A DNA stretch of 64,000 nt, from assembly GCF_004337985.1 (NCBI RefSeq), contig NC_043741.1:753920-817919 (forward strand), written 5' to 3'. Below the pieces are notes generated by a model. The model did no database searches, had not been told where the DNA came from, and saw nothing but the letters and a program-made list of their open reading frames with translations. The position numbers and the translations under genes are program-made. Position 1 is the first letter of the stretch. Each line of letters starts with the position of its first letter. Positions 57,084 through 64,000 of this stretch are shown one piece after another. This stretch comes from Pyricularia pennisetigena. Lineage: Eukaryota > Ascomycota > Sordariomycetes > Magnaporthales > Pyriculariaceae.

Positions 57084-57135
<52 letters not shown>
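57084..57135. repeat. T52 homopolymer
   Basis: Fifty-two consecutive T, the longest homopolymer in the window. It lies in the 5' region of the small Ser-rich gene; on that gene's coding strand it is poly(A). Confidence 0.95.
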
Positions 57136-57138
<3 letters not shown>

Positions 57139-59409
57139 ACCGCGATTTGCTTCACTGGGACGACAACTTGAGATAAAATCTCTTGCTGAGAGCATACGAT
57201 GCTTTTACTGGGTGCGACGAAAGGTGTTGAAGTTGGGCGGGAATTCTTCAGCAATGAGGGGGTGGGCTGTATAAAAAATGCAGAGGTCAAGTCAGAGCTG
57301 AGCAGGAGTGGAAAGAATCTAATGTAAACTTGTTTATCTTTTCTAGAGCATCCGTGCAACCAATGAAACCGCGGGTATGCAAATATGACTCTGGGCCAGG
57401 CAATAAAGGGAGAAGGGCGACCAGTCATCACGTCTTTGATGTCAATTGATCCGAGCCCGACGGCTGTTTAAACAGAAAAAAAATAGAGCCATAGCTGAAA
57501 GGCTATACCTCGCGTCTTCGGATACTCGGAGAGGCTTGAACAATATCGAAAATCAGGGCTGAGACTCCAAGGGCGAACTAGTGCTGAAATTAGTCCTCTC
57601 CTCTTGTCCCCCCCGGTCTCCCTGTTCGTGTCCCCTCAGGTGTGTTCGGTTGGTTGGGCAATGGTTTATTGAGTGGCGGATTGTTTTTTCCGGATCTCGG
57701 GTTGGTGCAAAAAAATATAAAAATAAATAAAAACAAAAAAAAAAAAGGGGGAAGTGCAGAAAACCAAGAGACCAAGCGGTGCCCGTTTGAGCGGGAGACA
57801 TGTGGTCAACATGTGGCATACGTCGACTAGTTGCGTCTAGACCCCACGGTTCTCTGGCCCATTTTTCATCCTTAGTCTTGGTTTTAATTTCCCAAGGATC
57901 GAGAGGCAGTCCTGGATGTTCTCTATTTCTGCATTAAGAGTACGGAATATCCGTCAGAGGAATGCTGACAAGGGTTACTTGAAGCCGTCAACCCCAAGTT
58001 TGCAAAATTAGACGCACTAGATCCAACGTCTTCTTCCCTCGTCAACAAAGAAATGTTCGGGATCGACAAGTAAAAAAACGTGGCCTAGATCTCGAGGGAT
58101 CCGTGTGTTGGTGCTGGAGAAAGGGGGGTCCCGACTGAACTGGACAAGGTGGATCATGACCTACGCAAGGCTACATGCCCAGCAGCCTTCCATTTCCACT
58201 GTGGCTTGCATTAGCTCCTCTCCGGGGAGGGGAGCTCGCCTAGCCTAATCGTTGATTTACTAGAGCTAATGGCTAATGCGACGAGCAAAATCAGCCTGTT
58301 GGTTCTCTAGGGCGAGAGTGGAAGTGGTGCAATTCAGGCGATCCCGGGGAGGATAAAAGCAAAGCCACTGGTCACGAGGAGTCGTTGCCAGCTTAGTGTT
58401 GCTGATTGTGCAATAATGTTCCTTCGAGCGGTGAAACGCCGTCAAGCTTGATAAGGCTGCCGTCGCATCAAGGGCTCTCGCGTCACTTCCAGACGCAGAC
58501 AGCTCGTAGACTAAGCGCAGCTCACGGTCAACAAGAAGTCGGTGACGACTGAACGGGCTTACATACCTGAATTTTAGTCATTCCCCTAGCTTATACGTCA
58601 GAGAAAGGTTAGACTTTGCTTGGCACCGCTGGCCAACATCAGCAGCATCGTGTCGCGCCAGAGGTATTATTGTTTTGTGTCACGGAGGCTGGTCCTTGTT
58701 GTTCCTCTAGAGTAGTGGGCAGCTATAGCACGGAATCAATCTTCCCAGCTGAAATGGTACCTTGTGTGACCTACAAACAATTAGCAGTGCCCACTGCCAT
58801 GTACCAAATATTGCTACACGGTTGCTAGCACTACTTTCTACATTTTAAACAATTGAACCTGGCTGCCTGAGGTCTAGAGGATCGCCTTAAGCAACCACAA
58901 CTCCGCCACCATTGCCCAAAATGGGTTGGCTAAAGATGAGTGGTTCCGTGGTGTTGTGTGAGCGGCATCACTTCTGGTAGGGTGAAGGGATGCGTCTGTA
59001 AATGCGGCAGGCCAGGGGTTCCAATGTAGGCAGCATCGAGAGGGGAGTCGTCGAGGCTTTTTTTTGGGTTGAGTTCTTTTCCCAAATGGAGCGGAGAACG
59101 CACAGGCGTTGTTCTATATCAGCTCCTGGGGTCTGCCCGCAGCCACCGGTGGCTGCATGACCTTGAGACGGACGTTGACCGAAGCAGCAGCAGGACCATC
59201 ACGGAGCTCTCGAGATCTAGGCCACACAACTTTGTTGACAAGAGCTCCGGTGCCAAGAGAGTCCGCCACAATCTCTTGGTGGATTTAGGGAGACGCAACG
59301 TCGAGGGCATTGGTAGATGCGCTTCCATCTGACATGCTGCGCCCCTGAACCTGTCGCGGCTGTGAGATGACAGCCTTTCAGAAATACCAGAATTGGAATA
59401 AGCATACGC

Positions 59410-59787
59410 TTACATAAATTCTACGCCGTGGCCCACCGTGCCGATAATTTTCTCCCCAAAGTATTTCGATAAACTTTTGGGCGTGACATCTCCGTTACAA
59501 AACCTTGCCTTTGAATTTGAGCGAATGTCGGCCTCCACGACTATGTGTAGGCAAGAGCCTGCTTTCTTGCCCATGAGAGAAGAGAGATTACAAATTAACC
59601 CGAACTCGGGCTGACTGATGAAGAATACTGGGGCATCCCCCAAGCCCTTTTCTGAGATAATAATGCTGATCCAAGAGAGGAAGTTTTCCTGCGCTATTGT
59701 ATTGATTCATTTAGTGTCTACAAGGACCAACACTTTTTTTCTCTGAGACGAGCTCTCAGCAATTCGTTCAGCGTCTGCTTGATAGCG
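59410..59787 (-). pseudogene. P-loop NTPase-like coding relic (weakly NACHT-like)
   Basis: One minus-strand frame is open from 59787 to the stop at 59410 except for a TGA at 59707-59709. It reads like real protein on both sides: ADAERIAESSSQRKKVLVLV then D, and after the stop AQENFLSWISIIISEKGLGD, APVFFISQPEFGLICNLSSL, CLHIVVEADIRSNSKARF, TPKSLSKYFGEKIIGTVGHG. A hydrophobic strand ending in Asp, followed about 45 residues later by FFISQPE and then by a VVEADIR segment, recalls the Walker B, FFITSRPE and DI(R)xYL motifs of fungal NACHT (STAND) proteins. The match is weak: no Walker A is seen nearby. It may be a fragment of something else. Confidence 0.35.
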
Positions 59788-59901
59788 TCACAAAGCTCAA
59801 GACAAATTAGAATATGAGAACGAGATGTTTATTAGATATCAGGATATATTCGAGGGCTATGGTATTAAGAGCTGCCAGTTGTTATATTCTACTGATGAAA
59901 A

Positions 59902-60174
59902 TTACACATTCACATTTGGCGACAAAGCAGCATCTCCAGCCCAATAATGCATAAAATCAGATCGGTACAGCCTGTCTCTCGTAACAGAAGGGCGAGAGTA
60001 ATCCCAGCGGGGCCGCTTCTTGTGCACGAGTATCTCGTCAATCCCCACGAGCAGCTGATGGCAATCGGCCTCATACCGCTCTTCAAATGCTTGTAGTGCT
60101 GCCCATAGTGACTGCGGTGGTCTGTTGAGGCTGACTTGGTAAACGAAGACCTTAGACTGTGATCCTCGGGGAAA
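59902..60174 (-). pseudogene. Start-less coding relic or terminal exon
   Basis: A minus-strand frame of 90 codons is open from just below a TAA at 60175-60177 to a TAA at 59902-59904. It has no ATG near its start but strikingly protein-like sequence: SKVFVYQVSLNRPPQSLWAA, LQAFEERYEADCHQLLVGID, EILVHKKRPRWDYSRPSVTR, DRLYRSDFMHYWAGDAALSP. An AATAAA-type signal follows about 70 bases past the stop. It could be the last exon of a gene whose upstream exons are decayed or unrecognised, or a pseudogene piece. I do not recognise the family. Confidence 0.4.
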
Positions 60175-60986
60175 TTACAATCATTGTTTGCAGCAAAGGA
60201 CCTAAGATAGGCAGAGTTCTCAGCAGGGGGGACGGGTTGGATAAGGTATCATTGATAGACGAGGCAGTGTAGGAAACAAAGAAGCATAGGACGGTCTATT
60301 TGCACGTTGGGAGTATATAGGCTACCTGCAGGTATTGCTACGCACGGGTATTGCACACGCAGGGTCGGCATCCGTGTCATGATGATACTCGATGCATTTC
60401 TTTGTCCCTTTCCATGATTCTGGAGATTTCTTTCTCTTTCTTATTTGCTATGAGTACTACTTGTCTTATTACGGGGAAAGGGTACCCCACGGGTGGAAAG
60501 GAACTGTGTAAACTAATCGTGGCATTGATATGAAAACTAAGGATGGGGGATTGTTCTTCTATGTGCTCCTAGGCGAGGGCAATGAGATCCAGCCCGGGAT
60601 ACAGGATTAGTTTTTTTTTCTTTTTAAATACAAGATGCCTTTCTTGATAATTCGCAGATTTGGGCAGCATATAATTTGAAACCAACTTTTCTCCTTTTCT
60701 CATTATCACACCTTTATGAACGTTGCGCAAACAATTCGACTGAGCAACGATTAGACTAGAATTAGCCTGGCTCTGATAGCGACCCGGGTTTCCAAGTTAG
60801 GCCGGTACCCGACGTCTTACTTAGACCAAGTATCATCCCCTGCCGAGTATAGATGTAGGCGGGGAACAACCTCGGCTTACTCCCAATACCTAGTAGGCAT
60901 GTGTACTCAATCATTTAAGGCAAAATAACCTGCAAACACACTCTTGAAGCCGGCGACAACTGGGGAGCTTCTAGCCTCAAATCAAG

Positions 60987-61627
60987 ATGTCGTCCTCACT
61001 CACAAGCCCCGGCCTGACGCAGGCCTTGTACGCCGGAAATGCCGTAAGTGGAAACCCGCTGCTTTGGACGTTTAGAGCGAAACTGACGAAAATGACAACA
61101 TCACAAAAGCTTTGGTTTACAAGGTACCAAAACTCTCACAAAAACAGACAATTGTTTTTTGGGGGAAAAAAGCGAATGAGTAGCAAACCTGTTGACAATT
61201 TTTTTCCACAAGTGCCTTTATACATTTTGGCTTCCGCCAAAAGTTCATGATGCGCAAGATCTCAAAGCGCAAGGGCTCAGCCGAGGCGTCGATCCGATTG
61301 ACACCCGAGGGTGACGCCTGGCACCACGACATCATGGGCTACCTTGGGGCCATGAACGCTTCCCTGGCCGTGCTGGCCCTTCTCCGGATTTACGCTCTGG
61401 CTCGACCATCGCGGGTCCTGGGTGGCAGGGACGGCGACGTGGCCCAGGACGTGACGGCGCTGATTGTGCTAGGCCTCGCGAACTTCTCACAGGCGTTTCT
61501 GAATTTCACGCTGTCTCGCCGGAGCAACCGGTGGATCATGGGCAAAGGGCTTGACCGCATCACCGTTCTGGATGCCCTGTTTACGGTGCTGGACTGGGCA
61601 GCTGCGATTGGAAGGATCGTGGCATAA
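60987..61627 (+). CDS. Small membrane protein of unknown function
   Basis: Exon 1, 60987-61043 (MSSSLTSPGLTQALYAGNA), ends at a good donor GTAAGT; the likely acceptor AAG at 61241-61243 joins it in frame to exon 2, 61244-61627, giving 146 residues. Exon 2 is clearly coding: a basic KISKRKGSAEASIRLTPEGD, then GYLGAMNASLAVLALLRIYA, a polar loop, TALIVLGLANFSQAFLNFTL, SRRSNRW and a last hydrophobic ALFTVLDWAAAIGRIV. Three membrane spans are likely. The 200-nt intron is long for this window and its branch site is not clear, so the first exon is less certain; translation could also begin at the ATG at 61247. No named family recognised. Confidence 0.6.
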
Positions 61628-62001
61628 GCTTATGTTGTTAAAGCGTTGAATGCCTTTTATTGTACCGGTAATCACAATCTATTTGTGAACTATATAAAAT
61701 GGAATTCATTCCGTCTAATCCTGGCCTGAACATGAGAAGGAACTTGGAACCAATCGCGGACAATTGAATCAGACAAATCAACCCAACATCGGTAGTGCGC
61801 TCTGCCTGCCCCACACCTTTGCCACTCGGCATGACAGGCCTATCCTTGCCTTCTGCAGAATCCTGGTTGGCGATCACGCCAAACGCCGTGTTGCAATTCG
61901 AGTCACTTGCGACATCAAACTCAATACACTCTCTCCAGTATCCGACCGAGCTTGGGGGGTTTTTTTCAGTGCCATTCCCATATATTCCAGGCTTTAAAGA
62001 C
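61628..62001. other. Intergenic spacer
   Basis: Short spacer with the promoter of the next gene. The downstream gene's frame is open leftward to 61795, but that part has random composition and is taken as a leader. Confidence 0.55.
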
Positions 62002-63024
62002 ATGACCGAAAAGTCGCCATCCAGCGCCCAGACGGGCCAACCGCAGCAGCAACGACAACTACAAAATCCACTTCCAAACAGCACGCAACCACAGCAGCGG
62101 CCACAAGAACGGCCACGATCCCCGCCCCCACCACCGACAAGCCCCATATCACCCTCCACCCGCCTGCCGCCCGACATCGCGCCCGCCGTACCCGTTCCGA
62201 CCGCGACCGGCAGCAGCACGCGCTACACGGCCGTCCCGTCGCCGTCCGCCGTGTCATTTTTCGCAGCCAACCGCCCTGCCTTGACGCACCTGTCGCAACC
62301 GGACCAAAACGCGCCGCCGACGCAGGCATCTACGTCATCCCAGGCGCAGCCGCCGCTGGACGCTCCCCCGCCGCCCAGGCCGCTCGACTTCGACACGAAC
62401 CCCGACGTCCTGGCGATCAAGTCGGCCATTTCCATCCTGCAGATCCAGCGCGCACGCGCCCAGGCCGACATGGCCGCCTTGGGGCGCGCCAGGGACGCCG
62501 CGATGCGGGAGCCCCTCGCCTTTGTGGAAGACCTGCGCACCGGGAGGGTCGCGACTGCGCCCGAGGCGCCGACCCTCTTTGACCCCTTTGCGCCCCTGGG
62601 CGAAGACGAAGACGATGATTCCTCGTCCGACGAGGATGCAGCGACGGCCGACGCCAGCGCCACAAAAGGCAAGCAGCCAGCAGGCGCGTCTTCGAAACCT
62701 GCCAGCCAGCGGGGCAAGGACCCGTCGCCGCCGTGGCGCAACCTACCCAGGCCCCAGAACGTCGTGCGCTGCCCGCCGATAAACTGGTCGCAATATGCCG
62801 TCGTCGGCGAATCGCTCGACAAGCTGCACAACGAGCAGGTGGCGCGCCCCAACCCCGGTGCCCCCGCCGTCATGGGCTCCGGCGGCGTCTACGAGTTCAA
62901 GGGCGGCTCGCCCTCCCAGCCTGTAGGTCCCGGCCCGAGGTTTGTTGGCGTCGCTGCGCCCTACGATCCGCAGCGCGACAAGCTCGAGAAGAAGCCCAGG
63001 AAGCCAAAAGGCGCTGCGGTTTGA
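62002..63024 (+). CDS. Conserved, largely disordered fungal protein
   Basis: Single exon of 340 residues from the ATG that begins MTEKSPSSAQTGQ; upstream in-frame sequence lacks protein character. Residues 1-135 are Gln/Pro/Ser-rich. A helical, possibly coiled-coil segment follows (VLAIKSAISILQIQRARAQA, then ADMAALGRARDAAMREPLAF). An acidic stretch (GEDEDDDSSSDEDAATADAS) and a Lys/Pro linker lead to a conserved-looking C-terminal block: RPQNVVRCPPINWSQYAVVG, ESLDKLHNEQVARPNPGAP, and a terminal basic tail KLEKKPRKPKG. The last block and the basic tail suggest a nuclear protein that binds a partner through a short linear motif, but this is inference. I do not recognise a named family. Confidence 0.65.
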   Translation: MTEKSPSSAQTGQPQQQRQLQNPLPNSTQPQQRPQERPRSPPPPPTSPISPSTRLPPDIAPAVPVPTATGSSTRYTAVPSPSAVSFFAANRPALTHLSQPDQNAPPTQASTSSQAQPPLDAPPPPRPLDFDTNPDVLAIKSAISILQIQRARAQADMAALGRARDAAMREPLAFVEDLRTGRVATAPEAPTLFDPFAPLGEDEDDDSSSDEDAATADASATKGKQPAGASSKPASQRGKDPSPPWRNLPRPQNVVRCPPINWSQYAVVGESLDKLHNEQVARPNPGAPAVMGSGGVYEFKGGSPSQPVGPGPRFVGVAAPYDPQRDKLEKKPRKPKGAAV

Positions 63025-63922
63025 CGAGTTGGGGAGGTGTGTATAATACCGTCGGGACCGTTCGGGTGTTGGCTCCGGCCGGAGACTTGGCTACTTGTCG
63101 GTTTACCTCCAAGATGTGAGGATGAGTATGACTGTCATGTATGATTTTTACAGCGAATGACTAGGTATGCATGGCTACGGAGTTTTTGGTTTTGTGAAAT
63201 GCTTCCAATGGAGGACTTGAGCGACTATACATCAGAATACGCAGGCCCAACGAGGATGTACCTCTTCTGGTAAAGCGGAAACGGAAATAAAATTACAAAG
63301 AAAATAGCAAATCAATCAGTGACCGGTATTTTGAACGTCATAAAATGATGCTGAACAAAAATGTACTGCCCTACGCTTCTTTCCAAATAATATCGACTGT
63401 ATTCCTAGCTACTACCTCCCGTAAGTGCCTATAATTTTGGGCAGGAGAAGAAAACTAAAAAAAAAAAAGCTATTGTCACTCAAAAAATTGATAAGGGGTG
63501 TTATGAGTGCATAACGACGGTGTAGGTGGAGAAGTTGTTTTTGCTTGACGAGCGGCTTCATGACACTGTACTAATTACTATCTACGTTCAACTGGAACTC
63601 AGAACCATAATGTAATCGCTTTTACCAAGCTCTGTGTACGCGCAACCCCCCTACCGCTTCCCCTTTTGACTCGCACTTTATATATTTTGCTAGTAGGGAA
63701 ATCAGGAGTTTTGGGTGGATGAATAGGCACGTAGGGTGTCCAAAATATTCGTCAAGTACTCTTTTTTTTTTTCCATGACTAGGTTCACCCCAGCTGACGA
63801 AGAGCCTCTATACCCAAGCTTTGGGAGATGATTACAGGATGGGTTGGCGTTCCGGCGAGATTCAGCCCGGCTTCCGCCTTGGCACACCTTGCGACAGGTG
63901 AGGAAAAAAAATCGCCCATGTC
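63025..63922. other. Convergent spacer
   Basis: 3' flanks of the disordered protein gene and of the gene at the right edge. It contains short A/T runs (63459-63470, 63761-63772). No coding signal. Confidence 0.55.
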
Positions 63923-64000
63923 CTAGTCCTCCTGCTTCTTTTCCTCCGACCCGGTCTTTGACTCGTACGCAACCACTCCCTCGATTGGTTCGCCCGAACC
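63923..64000 (-). CDS. C-terminal end of a gene running in from the right edge
   Basis: The last 25 codons of a minus-strand frame are visible: EPIEGVVAYESKTGSEEKKQ followed by Glu-Asp and a TAG at 63923-63925. The charged tail and GC-rich codons suggest a real C terminus, but nothing more can be said from so short a piece. Confidence 0.4.
   Translation of the reverse strand, partial: GSGEPIEGVVAYESKTGSEEKKQED

Larger units (their letters stand above)
56966..60986. other. Gene-poor 4 kb region with protein-like relics
   Basis: It holds the promoter of the small Ser-rich gene, the T52 tract, and A-rich runs near 57709-57746. From 57840 to 59400 I see no gene. Protein-like segments without starts occur on the minus strand at 59410-59787 and 59902-60174 (separate entries). 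The right end is the promoter of the small membrane protein gene. Confidence 0.5.

Noticed and set aside
59119..59332. Frames on both strands near 59.1-59.3 kb
   Set aside because: All frames are open here because of local composition; none shows motifs or connects to the relics upstream.

Overview
The window looks like a chromosomal segment of a filamentous ascomycete (Pezizomycotina, most likely a Sordariomycete; a Magnaporthales-type genome is plausible but not proven). Genes are eukaryotic: short GT-AG introns (57-200 nt), CTGAC/CTAAC-type branch sites, long untranslated spacers rich in poly(A)/poly(T), and a set of conserved fungal families. A run of 5 N at 17725-17729 shows this is draft assembly sequence.

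Layout, left to right. A partial inner-nuclear-membrane protein gene (Src1/Heh1, minus strand) leaves the left edge. It is followed by a DUF3074 START-like protein (+), a type II membrane GT23-like fucosyltransferase homologue (-), a Kip2/KipA-type kinesin (-), a gene-poor 6.3 kb stretch, and an STK19-family winged-helix protein (-). From 20.5 to 26.4 kb lies a decay island with three broken genes: a CbbX/SpoVK-type AAA+ ATPase with three in-frame stops and a frameshift, a lone Msp1-like AAA domain fragment, and a two-TM hypothetical protein with a nonsense codon and two frameshifts. Two sugar transporters follow on the minus strand (SLC45/sucrose-type GPH permease, and a sugar-porter MFS). 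Between them sits a U6 spliceosomal snRNA gene with a tRNA-like B box just after its terminator.

The right half holds the DEAD-box splicing helicase PRP5 (-), a two-HMG-box probable mitochondrial nucleoid protein (+), a fungal protein of unknown function (-), a secreted GH43 glycosidase (+), the sterol C-4 decarboxylase ERG26 (+), a three-LIM-domain RhoGAP (-), a DUF2417 membrane alpha/beta-hydrolase-like protein (-), and a small Ser-rich conserved protein (-). A 4 kb gene-poor stretch contains protein-like relics on the minus strand. The window closes with a small membrane protein (+), a disordered conserved protein (+) and the very end of another gene at the right edge (-).

Most intact genes are housekeeping (splicing: U6 and PRP5; ergosterol: ERG26; polarity and microtubules: RhoGAP and KipA; nuclear envelope: Src1) and are not an operon-like unit. 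The unusual material is in the decay island, the relics at 59.4-60.2 kb, the U6 locus, and the many long homopolymer tracts. Exon boundaries were deduced by reading splice motifs and checking frame; coding totals are multiples of three in every spliced model given. Family names rest on recognition of conserved motifs, not on a database search.
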